Positions 50,571-62,700 of a stretch of DNA of 64,000 nt are shown here, piece by piece. A program made the position numbers and the translations under genes. How positions within the stretch are numbered: position 1 is the stretch's first letter; each line of letters begins with the position of its first letter. Origin of the DNA: Sympetrum striolatum (Eukaryota; Arthropoda; Insecta; Odonata; Libellulidae); NCBI GenBank assembly GCA_947579665.1, contig OX388348.1, forward strand, positions 18,042,001-18,106,000, given 5' to 3'. Under the pieces are notes generated by a model. That model was not told the origin of the DNA, made no database searches, and saw only the letters and a program-made list of their open reading frames with translations.

Positions 50571-53500
50571 CAATAAAGGCAAAATTGAGGAAAAAAATTG
50601 AATTTTCGCTAAAATTATCCGTTTTCGTTGCTTTTTTCGCTCACAAATCTATTAAAAGTGGGAAATAAAGGCTAAATTGAGGAAAAAAATTGAATTTTCG
50701 CTAAAATTATCCGTTTTCGTAGCTTTTTTCGCTTAGAATTTGATTAAATGTGGGAAATAAAGGTAAAATTGAGGAAAAAATTGAATCTTCGCTACAATTA
50801 TCCGTTTTCGTGGATTTTTTCGCCAAGAATTTGATTAAATGTGGGAAATAAAGGCAAAATTGAGGAAAAATATTGAATTTTCGCTAAAATTATCCATATT
50901 CGTTGCTTTTTTCGCGCTAAAATTATCCGTTTTCGTTGCTTTTTTGCTTAGAATTTGATTAAATGTGGGAAATAAAGGCAAAATTGAGGAAAATAATTGA
51001 ATTTTCGCTAAAATTATCCGTTTTCGTTGCTTTTTTCGCTTAGAATTTGATTAACTGTGGGAAATAAAGGCCAAATTGAGGAAAAAAAAATTTTTCGCTA
51101 AAATTATCCGTTTTCGTTGCTTTTTCGCTTAGATTTTTTAATAAATGTGGGAAATAATAGCAAAATTGAGTAAAAAAATTGAATTTGATTAAATGTGGGA
51201 AATACAGGCAAAATTGTGGAAAAAAATTAAAGTTTCGCTAAAATTTATAGTTTTCGTTGCTTTTTTCGCTCATAATTTGATTAAATTGGGGAAATAAAGG
51301 CAAAATTGAGGAAAAAAATTGAATTTTCGCTAAAATTTTCCGTTTTCGATGCTTTTTTCGCTCATAATTTGATTAAATTGGGGAAATAAAGGCAAAATTG
51401 AGGAAAAAAATTGAATTTTCGCTAAAATTATCCGTTTTCGTTGCTTTTTTCGCTCAGAATTTTATTAAATGTGGGAAATAAACGCTAAATTGAGGAAAAA
51501 AATTGAATTTTCGCTAAAATTATCCGTTTTCGTTGCTTTTTTCCCTTAGAATTTGATTAAATGTGGGAAATAAAGGCAAAATTGAGGAAAAAAATTGAAT
51601 TTTCGCTAAAATTATCCGTTTTCGAAGCTTTTTTCGCTAAACATTTGATTAAATGTGGGAAATAAAGGCAAAATTGAGGAAAAAAATTGAATTTTCGCAA
51701 AAATTGTCGGTTTTCGTTGCTTTTTTCGATCATAATTTGATTAAATGTAGGAAATAAAGGCAAAATTGAGGAAAAAAATTGAATTTTCGCCAAAATTATC
51801 CATTTTTATTGCTTTTTTTGCTTGGAATTTGATTAAACGTGGGAAATAAAGGCAAAATTGAGGATAAAAATTGAATTTTTGCTAAAATTATCCATTTTCT
51901 TTGCTTTTTCGCGCTAAAATTATCCGTTTTCGTTGCTTTTTTCGCTTAGAATTTGATTAAATGTAGGAAATAAAGGCAAAATTGAGGAAAATAATTGAAT
52001 TTTCACTAAAATTATCCGTTTTCGTTGCTTTTTTCGCTTAGAAATTGATTAACTGTGGGAAATAAAGGCAAAATTGAGGAAAAAATTGAATTTTCGCTAA
52101 AATTATCCGTTTTCGTTGCTTTTTCGCTTAGATTTTTTAATAAATGTGGGAAATAATAGCAAAATTGAGAAAAAAAATTGAATTTGATTAAATGTGGGAA
52201 ATACAGGCAAAATTGTGGATAAAATTAAAGTTTCGCTAAAATTTACAGTTTTCGTTGCTTTTTTCGCTCATAATTTTATTAAATTGGGGTAATACAGGCA
52301 AAATTGGGGAATAAATTGAATTTTCGCTAAAATTATCCGTTTTCGTGGCTTTTTTCGCTAAGAATTTGATTAAATGTGGGAAATAAAGGCAAAATTGAGG
52401 AAAAAAATTGAATTTTCGCTAAAATTATCCATATTCGTTGCTTTTTTCGCGCTAAAATTATCCGTTTTCGTTTCTTTTTTCGCTTAGAATTTGAGTAAAT
52501 GTGGGAAATAAAGGCAAATTTTGGAAAAAAATTGAATTTTCGCTAAAATTATCCGTTTTCGTTGCTTTTTTCTCTTAGAATTTGATTAAATGTGGCAAAT
52601 AAAGGCAAAATTGAGGAAAAAAATTGAATTTTCGCTAAAATTATCCGTTTTCGTTGCTTTTTTCGCTTAGAATTCGAATAAATGTAGGAAAAAAAAGGCA
52701 AAATAGAGGAAAAAATTGAATTTCCGCGAAAATTATCAGTTTTCGTCGCTTTATTCGCTCATGATTTGATTAAATGTAACAAAATAAAATCAAAGTTGAG
52801 GAAAAACATTGAATTTTCGCGAAAATTATCAGTTTTCGTTGCTTTATTCGCTCATGATTTGATTAAATGTAACAAAATAAAGGCAAAGTTAAGGAAAAAC
52901 ATTGAATTTTCGCTAAAATTATCAGTTTTCGTTGCTTTTTTCGCTCATGATTTGATTAAATGTAGGAAATAAAGGCGAAATAGAGGAAAAAATTAAATTT
53001 TCGCTAAAATTGTTGGTTTTCGTAGCTTTTTTCGATCATAATTTGATTAAATGTGGGAAATAAAGGCGAAATTGAGGAAAAAAATTGAAATTTCTCTGAA
53101 ATTATCCGTTTTCGTTGCTTTTTTCGCTTAGAATTTGATTAAATGTGGGGAATAAAGGCTAAATTGAGGAAAAATATTGAATTTTTGCTTAAATTATCCG
53201 TTTTCGTTGCCTTTTTCGCTTAGAATTTGATTAACTGTGGGAAATAAAGGCTAAATTGAGGAAAAAATTGAATTTTCGCTAAAATTATCCGTATTCGTTG
53301 CTTTTTTCGCTTAGATTTTGTAATAAATGTGGGAAATAAAGGCAAAATTGAGGAAAAAAATTGAATTTTCGCCAAAATTATCCACTTTCGTTGCTTTTTT
53401 TGCTTAGAATTTGATTAAAGGTGGGAAATAAAGGCAAAATGAGGAATAAAATTGAATTTTTGCTAAAATTATCCATTTTGTTTGCTTTTTTCGCGCTAAA

Positions 53501-53574
53501 ATTATCCGTTTTCGTTGCTTTTTTCGCTTAGAATTTGATTTAATGTGGGAAATAAAGGCAAAATTGAGGAAAAT
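50571..53574 (+). repeat. HOR segment repeating the 46.9-48.3 and 45.7-46.3 kb blocks
   Basis: Positions 50,580-51,930 follow 46,970-48,330 (47,954 to 51,557, offset 3,603) and 54,270-55,630 (offset 3,701). Positions 51,920-52,570 follow 45,660-46,310. The TGTAACAAAATAAA pair at 52,766-52,972 and the following 0.6 kb follow the 32.9-33.7 and 41.6-42.4 kb regions. CTCACAAATCTATT at 50,640 is a private variant of CTCAGAAATCTATT. Confidence 0.75.
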
Positions 53575-55665
53575 AATTGAATTTTCGCTAAAATTATCCG
53601 TTTTCGTTGCTTTTTTCGCTAAGAATATGATTAACTGTGGGAAATAAAGGCAAAATTGAGGAAAAAATTGAATTTTCGCTAAAATTATCCGTTTTCGTTG
53701 CTTTTTCGCTTAGATTTTTTAATAAATGTGGGAAATAATAGTAAAATTGAGAAAAAAAATTGAATTTGATTATATGTGGGAAATACAGGCAAAATTGTGG
53801 AAAAAAATTAAAGTTTCGCTAAAATTATCCGTTTTCGTGGCTTTTTTCGCTAAGAATTTGATTAAATGTGGGAAATAAAGGCAAAATTGAGGAAAAAAAT
53901 TGAATTTTCGCTAAAATTATCCATATTCGTTGCTTTTTTCGCGCTAAAATTATCCGTTTTCGTTGCTTTTTTCGCTTAGAATTTGAGTAAATGTGGGATA
54001 TAAAGGCAAATTTTGGAAAAAAATTGAATTTTCGCTAAAATTATCCGTTTTCGTTGCTTTTTTCTCTTAGAATTTGATTAAATGTGGCAAATAAAGGCAA
54101 AATTGAGGAAAAAAATTGAATTTTCGCTAAAATTATCCGTTTTCGTTGCTTTTTTCGCTTAGAATTCGAATAAATGTAGGAAAAAAAGGCAAAATAGAGG
54201 AAAAAATTGAATTTCCGCGAAAATTATCAGTTTTCGTTGATTTTTTCGCTCATAATTTAATTAAATTGGGGAAATAAAGAAAAAATTGAGGAAAAAAATT
54301 GAATTTTCGCTAAAATTATCCGTTTTCGTTGCTTTTTTCGCTCAGAAATCTATTAAAAGTGGGAAATAAAGGCTAAATTGAGGAAAAAAATTGAATTTTC
54401 GCTAAAATTATCCGTTTTCGTAGCTTTTTTCGCTTAGAATTTGATTAAATGTGGGAAATAAAGGCAAAATTGAGGAAAAAATTGAATCTTCGCTAAAATT
54501 ATCCGTTTTCGTGGCTTTTTTCGCCAAGAATTTGATTAAATGTGGGAAATAAAGGCAAAATTGAGGAAAAATATTGAATTTTCGCTAAAATTATCCATAT
54601 TCGTTGCTTTTTTCGCGCTAAAATTATCCGTTTTCGTTGCTTTTTTGCTTAGAATTTGATTAAATGTGGGAAATAAAGGCAAAATTGAGGAAAATAATTG
54701 AATTTTCGCTAAAATTATCCGTTTTCGTTGCTTTTTTCGCTTAGAATTTGATAAACTGTGGGAAATAAAGGCCAAATTGAGGAAAAAAAAATTTTTCGCT
54801 AAAATTATCCGTTTTCGTTGCTTTTTCGCTTAGATTTTTTAATAAATGTGGGAAATAATAGCAATATTGAGTAAAAAAATTGAATTTGATTAAATGTGGG
54901 AAATACAGGCAAAATTGTGGAAAAAAATTAAAGTTTCGCTAAAATTTATAGTTTTCGTTGCTTTTTTCGCTCATAATTTGATTAAATTGGGGAAATAAAG
55001 GCAAAATTGAGGAAAAAAATTGAATTTTCGCTAAAATTTTCCGTTTTCGATGCTTTTTTCGCTCATAATTTGATTAAATTGGGGGAATAAAGGCAAAATT
55101 GAGGAAAAAAATTGAATTTTCGCTAAAATTATCCGTTTTCGTTGCTTTTTTCGCTCAGAATTTTATTAAATGTGGGAAATAAACGCTAAATTGAGGAAAA
55201 AAATTGAATTTTCGCTAAAATTATCCGTTTTCGTTGCTTTTTTCCCTTAGAATTTGATTAAATGTGGGAAATAAAGGCAAAATTGAGGAAAAAAATTGAA
55301 TTTTCGCTAAAATTATCCGTTTTCGAAGCTTTTTTCGCTAAAAATTTGATTAAATGTGGGAAATAAAGGCAAAATTGAGGAAAAAAATTGAATTTTCGCA
55401 AAAATTGTCGGTTTTCGTTGCTTTTTTCGATCATAATTTGATTAAATGTAGGAAATAAAGGCAAAATTGAGGAAAAAAATTGAATTTTCGCCAAAATTAT
55501 CCATTTTTGTTGCTTTTTTTGCTTGGAATTTGATTAAAGGTGGGAAATAAAGGCAAAATTGAGGAAAAAAAATTGAATTTTTGCTAAAATTATCCATTTT
55601 CTTTGCTTTTTCGCGCTAAAATTATCCGTTTTCGTTGCTTTTTTCGCTTAGAATTTGATTAAATG
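53575..55665 (+). repeat. 2.1-kb HOR block, copy 2
   Basis: It is the downstream partner of 46,271-48,360 at offset 7,304. It ends near 55,665, where copy 1 continues AATGTAGGAAATAAAGG but this copy continues AATGTGGGAAATAAAGG into A2-type sequence. That point is a clear recombination junction between two HOR families. Confidence 0.85.
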
Positions 55666-57464
55666 TGGGAAATAAAGGCAAAATTGAGGAAAAAAATTGA
55701 ATTTTCGCTAAAATTATCCATATTCGTTGCTTTTTTCGCTTAGAATTTGATTAACTGTGGGAAATAAAGGCAAAATTGAGGAAAAAATTGAATTTTCGCT
55801 AAAATTATCCGTTTTCGTTACTTTTTTCGCTTAGATTTCTTAAAAAATGTGGGAAATAAAGGCAAAATTGAGGAAAAAAATAGAATTTTCGCTAAAATTA
55901 TCCATTTTCGTTGCTTTTTTCGCTTAGAATTTTTATTAAATGTGGGAAATAAAGGCAAAATTGAGGAAAAAAATTGAATTTTCGCTAAAATTATCCGTTT
56001 TCGTTGCTTTTTTCTCTTAGAATTTGATTAAATGTGGCAAATAAAGGCAAAATTGAGGAAAAAAATTGAATTTTCGCTAAAATTATCCGTTTTCGTTGCT
56101 TTTTTCGCTTAGAATTTGATTAAATGTAGGAAATAAAGGCAAAATAGAGGAAAAAAATTGATTTTTCGCCAAAATTATCCATTTTCGTTGTTTTTTTCGC
56201 TATGAATTTGATTAAAGGTGGGAAATAAAGGCAAAATTGTGGAAAAAAATTAAATTTTTGCTAAAATTATCCATTTTCGTTGCTTTTTTCGCGCTAAAAT
56301 TATTCGTTTTCGTTGCTTTTTTCGCTTAGATTTTTTATTAAATGTGGGAAATAAAGGCAAAATTGAGGAAAAAAATTGAATTTTCGCCAAAATTATCCAT
56401 TTTCGTTGTTTTTTTCGCTTAGAATTTGATTAAAGGTGGGAAATAAAGGAAAATTGTGGAAAAAAATTGAATTTTTGCTAAAATTATCCATTTTCGTAAC
56501 TTATTCGCTCTAAAATTATCCGTTTTCGTTGCTTTTTTCGCTTAGAATTTGATTAAATGTGGGAAATAAAGGCAAAATTGAGAAAAAAAATTGAATTTGA
56601 TTAAATGAGGGAAATACAGGCAAAATTGTGAAAAAAATTAAAGTATCGCTAAAATTTACAGTTTTCGCTGCTTTTTTCTCTCATAATTTAATTAAATTGG
56701 GGAAATAAAGGCAAAATTGAGGAAAAAAATTGAATTTTCGCTAAAATTATCCGTTTTCGTTGCTTTTTTCGCTCAGAAATCTATTAAAAGTGGGAAATAA
56801 AGGCAAAATTGAGGAAAAAAATTGAATTTTCGCTAAAATTATCCGTTTTCGTTGCTTTTTTCGCTCAGAATATTATTAAATGTGGGAAATAAAGGCTAAA
56901 TTGAGGAAAAAATTGAATTTTCGCTAAAATTATCCGTTTTCGTTGCTTTTTTCTCTTAGAATTTGATTAAATGTGGGAAATAAAGGCAAAATTGAGGAAA
57001 AAAATTGAATTTTCGCTAAAATTATCCGTTTTCGTTGCTTTTTTCTCTTAGAATTTGATTAAATGTGGGAAATAAAGGCAAAATTGAGGAAAAAAATTGA
57101 ATTTTCGCAAAAATTATCCGTTTTCGTTGCTTTTTTCTCTTAGAATTTGATTAAATGTGGCAAATAAAGGCAAAATTGAGGAAAAAAATTGAATTTTCGC
57201 TAAAATTATTCGTTTTCGTTGCTTTTTTCGCTTAGAATTTGATTAAATGTAGGAAATAAAGGCAAAATAGAGGAAAAAAATTGAATTTTTGCGAAAATTT
57301 TCAGTTTTCGTTGCTTTATTCGCTCATGATTTGATTAAATGTAACAAAATATAGGCAAAGAAGAGGAAAAACATTGAATTTTCGCTAAAATTATCAGTTT
57401 TCGTTGCTTTTTTCGCTCATGAATTGATTAAATGTAGGAAATAAAGGCGAAATAGAGGAAAAAA
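55666..57464 (+). repeat. A2-type segment (matches about 8.85-10.6 kb)
   Basis: Markers in order are TTACTTTTTTCGC (55,818), ATAGAATTTTCGC, GAATTTTTATTAAATG, a 33-bp junction with TATTCG, TTCGTAACTT (56,493), TAAAGTATCGC, then the TGTAACAAAATA and GGCGAAATAGAGG subtypes. The same order is found at 8.9-10.6 kb and at 24.4-26.1 kb. Private changes include TTCGCTGCTTTTTTCTCTC (56,664) and GATTTCTTAAAAAATG (55,833). Confidence 0.72.
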
Positions 57465-59711
57465 TTGAATTTTCGCTAAAATTGTCGGTTTTCGTTGCTT
57501 TTTTCGATCATAATTTGATTAAATGTAGGAAATAAAGGCAAAATTGAGGAAAAAAATTGAATTTTCGCCAAAATTATCCATTTTCGTTGCTTTTTTCGCT
57601 TGGAATTTGATTAAAGGTGGGAAATAAAGGCAAAATTGAGGAAAAAAATTGAATTTTTGCTAATATTATCCATTTTCTTTGCTTTTTCGCGCTATAATTA
57701 TCCGTTTTCGTTGCATTTTTCGCTTAGAATTTGATTATATGTGGGAAATAAAAGCAAAATTGAGGAAAATAATTGAATTTTCGCTAAAATTATCCGTTTT
57801 CGTTGCTTTTTTCGCTTAGAATTTGATTAAATGTGGGAAATAAAGGCAAAATTGAGGAAAATAATAGAATTTTCGCTAAAATTATCCGTTTTCGTTGCTT
57901 TTTTCGCTTAGAATTTGATTAACTGTGGGAAATAAAGGCCAAATTGAGGAAAAAAAAATTTTTCGCTAAAATTATCCGTTTTCGTTGCTTTTTCGCTTAG
58001 ATTTTTAGTAAATGTGGGAAATAATAGCAAAATTGAGAAAAAAAATTGAATTTGATGAAATGTGGGAGATACAGGCAAAATTGTGGAAAAAAATTAAAGT
58101 ATCGCTAAAATATACAGTTTTCGTTGCTTTTTTCGCTCATAATTTGATTAAATTGTGGAAATAAAGGCAAAATTGAGGAAAAAAATAGAATTTTCGCTAA
58201 AATTATCCGTTTTCGTTGTTTTTTTCGCTCAGAAATCTATTAAAAGTGGGAAATAAAGGCTAAATTGAGGAAAAAAAATGAATTTTCGCTAAAATTATCC
58301 ATATTCGTTGCTTTTTTCGCGCTAAAATTATCCGTTTTCGTTGCTTTTTTCGCTTAGAATTTGAATTAATGTGGGAAATAAAGCCAAAATTGAGGAAAAT
58401 AATTGAATTTTCGCTAAAATTATCCGTTTTCGTTGCTTTTTTCGCTTAGAATTTGATTAACTGTGGGAAATAAAGGCAAAATTGAGGAAAAAAATTGAAT
58501 TTTCGCTAAAATTATCAGTTTTCGTTGCTTTTTCGCTTAGATTTTTTCATAAATGTGGGAAATAATAGCAAAATTGAGAAAAAAAATTGAATTTGATTAA
58601 ATGTGGAAAATACAGGCAAAATTGTGGAAAAAAATTAAAGTTTCGCTAAAATTTACAGTTTTCGTTGCTTTTTTCGCTCATAATTTGATTAATTGGGGAA
58701 ATAAAGGCAAAATTGAGGAAAAAAATTGAATTTTCGCTAAAATTATCCGTTTTCGTTGCTTTTTTCGCTTAGAATTTGATTAAATGTGGGAAATAAAGGC
58801 AAAATTGAGGAAAAAATTGAATTTTTGCTAAAATTATCCGTTTTCGTGGCTTTTTTCGCTTAGAATTTGATTAAATGTGGGAAATAAAGGCAAAATTGAG
58901 GAAAAAAATTGAATTTTCGCTAGAATTATCCGTTTTCGTTGCTTTTTTCTCTTAGAATTTGATTAAATGTGGCAAATAAAGGCAAAATTGAGGAAAAAAA
59001 TTGAGTTTTCGCTAAAATTATCCGTTTTCGTTGCTTTTTTCGCTTAAAATTTGATTAAATGTAGGAAATAAAGGCAAAAAAAAGGAAAAAAATTGAATTT
59101 TGGCGAAAATTTTCAGTTTTCGTTGCTTTATTCGCTCATGATTTGATTAAATGTAACAAAATAAAGGCAAAATTGAGGAAAAAAATTGAATTTTTGCTAA
59201 AATTATCCATTTTCATTGCTTTTTCGCGCTAAAATTATCCGTTTTCGTTGCTTTTTTCGCTTAGAATTTGATTAAATGTAGGAAATAAAGGCAAAATTGA
59301 GGAAAATAATTGAATTTTCGCTAAAATTATCCGTTTTCGTTGCTTTTTTCGCTTAGAATTTGATTAACTGTGGGAAATAAAGGCCAAATTGAGGAAAAAA
59401 AAAATTTTCGCTAAAATTATCCGTTTTCGTTGCTTTTTCGGTTAGATTTTTTAATAAATGTGGGAAATAATAGCAAAATTGAGAAAAAAAATTGAATTTG
59501 ATTAAATGTGGGAAATACAGGAAAAATTGTGGAAAAAAATTAAAGTTTCGCTAAAATTTACAGTTTTCGTTGCTTTTTTCGCTCATAATTTGATTAAATT
59601 GGGGAAATAAAGGCAAAATTGAGGAAAAAAATTGAATTTTCCGTTTTCGATGCTTTTTTCGCTCATAATTTGATTAAATTGGGGAAATAAAGGCAAAATT
59701 GAGGAAAAAAA
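57465..59711 (+). repeat. 2,247-bp tandem duplication, unit 1
   Basis: It repeats immediately as 59,712-61,958. Offset 2,247 was checked at 57,481 to 59,728, at 57,661 to 59,908 and at 59,641 to 61,888. I found only about four substitutions: GATGAAATG (58,046), GAATTAATG (58,363), GATTAAATG (58,591) and GAGTTTTCGC (59,003) in this unit, against GATTAAATG, GATTAAATG, GATCAAATG and GAATTTTCGC in unit 2. Both units carry the same 12-bp hairpin deletion near their ends. Confidence 0.92.
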
Positions 59712-61958
59712 TTGAATTTTCGCTAAAATTGTCGGTTTTCGTTGCTTTTTTCGATCATAATTTGATTAAATGTAGGAAATAAAGGCAAAATTGAGGAAAA
59801 AAATTGAATTTTCGCCAAAATTATCCATTTTCGTTGCTTTTTTCGCTTGGAATTTGATTAAAGGTGGGAAATAAAGGCAAAATTGAGGAAAAAAATTGAA
59901 TTTTTGCTAATATTATCCATTTTCTTTGCTTTTTCGCGCTATAATTATCCGTTTTCGTTGCATTTTTCGCTTAGAATTTGATTATATGTGGGAAATAAAA
60001 GCAAAATTGAGGAAAATAATTGAATTTTCGCTAAAATTATCCGTTTTCGTTGCTTTTTTCGCTTAGAATTTGATTAAATGTGGGAAATAAAGGCAAAATT
60101 GAGGAAAATAATAGAATTTTCGCTAAAATTATCCGTTTTCGTTGCTTTTTTCGCTTAGAATTTGATTAACTGTGGGAAATAAAGGCCAAATTGAGGAAAA
60201 AAAAATTTTTCGCTAAAATTATCCGTTTTCGTTGCTTTTTCGCTTAGATTTTTAGTAAATGTGGGAAATAATAGCAAAATTGAGAAAAAAAATTGAATTT
60301 GATTAAATGTGGGAGATACAGGCAAAATTGTGGAAAAAAATTAAAGTATCGCTAAAATATACAGTTTTCGTTGCTTTTTTCGCTCATAATTTGATTAAAT
60401 TGTGGAAATAAAGGCAAAATTGAGGAAAAAAATAGAATTTTCGCTAAAATTATCCGTTTTCGTTGTTTTTTTCGCTCAGAAATCTATTAAAAGTGGGAAA
60501 TAAAGGCTAAATTGAGGAAAAAAAATGAATTTTCGCTAAAATTATCCATATTCGTTGCTTTTTTCGCGCTAAAATTATCCGTTTTCGTTGCTTTTTTCGC
60601 TTAGAATTTGATTAAATGTGGGAAATAAAGCCAAAATTGAGGAAAATAATTGAATTTTCGCTAAAATTATCCGTTTTCGTTGCTTTTTTCGCTTAGAATT
60701 TGATTAACTGTGGGAAATAAAGGCAAAATTGAGGAAAAAAATTGAATTTTCGCTAAAATTATCAGTTTTCGTTGCTTTTTCGCTTAGATTTTTTCATAAA
60801 TGTGGGAAATAATAGCAAAATTGAGAAAAAAAATTGAATTTGATCAAATGTGGAAAATACAGGCAAAATTGTGGAAAAAAATTAAAGTTTCGCTAAAATT
60901 TACAGTTTTCGTTGCTTTTTTCGCTCATAATTTGATTAATTGGGGAAATAAAGGCAAAATTGAGGAAAAAAATTGAATTTTCGCTAAAATTATCCGTTTT
61001 CGTTGCTTTTTTCGCTTAGAATTTGATTAAATGTGGGAAATAAAGGCAAAATTGAGGAAAAAATTGAATTTTTGCTAAAATTATCCGTTTTCGTGGCTTT
61101 TTTCGCTTAGAATTTGATTAAATGTGGGAAATAAAGGCAAAATTGAGGAAAAAAATTGAATTTTCGCTAGAATTATCCGTTTTCGTTGCTTTTTTCTCTT
61201 AGAATTTGATTAAATGTGGCAAATAAAGGCAAAATTGAGGAAAAAAATTGAATTTTCGCTAAAATTATCCGTTTTCGTTGCTTTTTTCGCTTAAAATTTG
61301 ATTAAATGTAGGAAATAAAGGCAAAAAAAAGGAAAAAAATTGAATTTTGGCGAAAATTTTCAGTTTTCGTTGCTTTATTCGCTCATGATTTGATTAAATG
61401 TAACAAAATAAAGGCAAAATTGAGGAAAAAAATTGAATTTTTGCTAAAATTATCCATTTTCATTGCTTTTTCGCGCTAAAATTATCCGTTTTCGTTGCTT
61501 TTTTCGCTTAGAATTTGATTAAATGTAGGAAATAAAGGCAAAATTGAGGAAAATAATTGAATTTTCGCTAAAATTATCCGTTTTCGTTGCTTTTTTCGCT
61601 TAGAATTTGATTAACTGTGGGAAATAAAGGCCAAATTGAGGAAAAAAAAAATTTTCGCTAAAATTATCCGTTTTCGTTGCTTTTTCGGTTAGATTTTTTA
61701 ATAAATGTGGGAAATAATAGCAAAATTGAGAAAAAAAATTGAATTTGATTAAATGTGGGAAATACAGGAAAAATTGTGGAAAAAAATTAAAGTTTCGCTA
61801 AAATTTACAGTTTTCGTTGCTTTTTTCGCTCATAATTTGATTAAATTGGGGAAATAAAGGCAAAATTGAGGAAAAAAATTGAATTTTCCGTTTTCGATGC
61901 TTTTTTCGCTCATAATTTGATTAAATTGGGGAAATAAAGGCAAAATTGAGGAAAAAAA
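59712..61958 (+). repeat. 2,247-bp tandem duplication, unit 2
   Basis: This is the downstream unit. The junction lies in GAGGAAAAAAATTGAATTTTC shared by both flanking monomer types. Unit 1 is entered from GGCGAAATAGAGG sequence, unit 2 from the TTGGGGAAATAAAGG monomer, and the second unit exits into TTATCCG rather than TTGTCGG. The pattern is that expected of an unequal crossover between different monomers. Confidence 0.92.
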
Positions 61959-62100
61959 TTGAATTTTCGCTAAAATTATCCGTTTTCGTTGCTTTTTTCG
62001 CTCAGAATTTTATTAAATGTGGGAAATAAAGGCTAAATTGAGGAAAAAAATTGAATTTTCGCTAAAATTATCCGTTTTCGTTGCTTTTTTCCCTTAGAAT
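61959..62100 (+). repeat. Short segment matching about 47.8-47.95 kb
   Basis: CTCAGAATTTTATTAAATG (61,991) followed by the TTTTTTCCCTTAG monomer reproduces the order seen at 31.68, 37.89, 47.85, 51.46 and 55.16 kb. It connects the 2,247-bp duplication with the 310-bp duplication. Confidence 0.7.
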
Positions 62101-62700
62101 TTGATTAAATGTGGGAAATAAAGGCAAAATTGAGGAAAAAAATTGAATTTTCGCTAAAATTATCCATATTTGTTGCTTTTTTCGCGCTAAAATTATCCGT
62201 TTTCGTTGCTTTTTTCGCTTAGAATTTGAGTAAATGTGGGAAATAAAGGCAAAATTGAGGAAAAAAATAGAATTTTCGCTAAAATTATCCATTTTCGTTG
62301 CTTTTTTCGCTTAGAATTTTTATTAAATGTGGGAAATAAAGGCAAAATTGGGGAAAAAAATTGAATTTTCGCTAAAATTATCCGTTTTCGTGGCTTTTTT
62401 CGCTAAGAATTTGATTAAATGTGGGAAATAAAGGCAAAATTGAGGAAAAAAATTGAATTTTCGCTAAAATTATCCATATTTGTTGCTTTTTTCGCGCTAA
62501 AATTATCCGTTTTCGTTGCTTTTTTCGCTTAGAATTTGAGTAAATGTGGGAAATAAAGGCAAAATTGAGGAAAAAAATAGAATTTTCGCTAAAATTATCC
62601 ATTTTCGTTGCTTTTTTCGCTTAGAATTTTTATTAAATGTGGGAAATAAAGGCAAAATTGGGGAAAAAAATTGAATTTTCGCTAAAATTATCCGTTTTCG
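62101..62700 (+). repeat. 310-bp tandem duplication
   Basis: ATATTTGTTGC at 62,167 recurs at 62,477 (offset 310), along with the CGCGCT junction, GAATTTGAGTAAATG, ATAGAATTTTCGC, GAATTTTTATTAAATG and AAAATTGGGGAAAA. The unit equals two full monomers plus one 125-bp unit. The copies appear to differ mainly at their edges (CGTTGC/CCCTTAG against CGTGGC/CGCTAAG). Confidence 0.87.
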
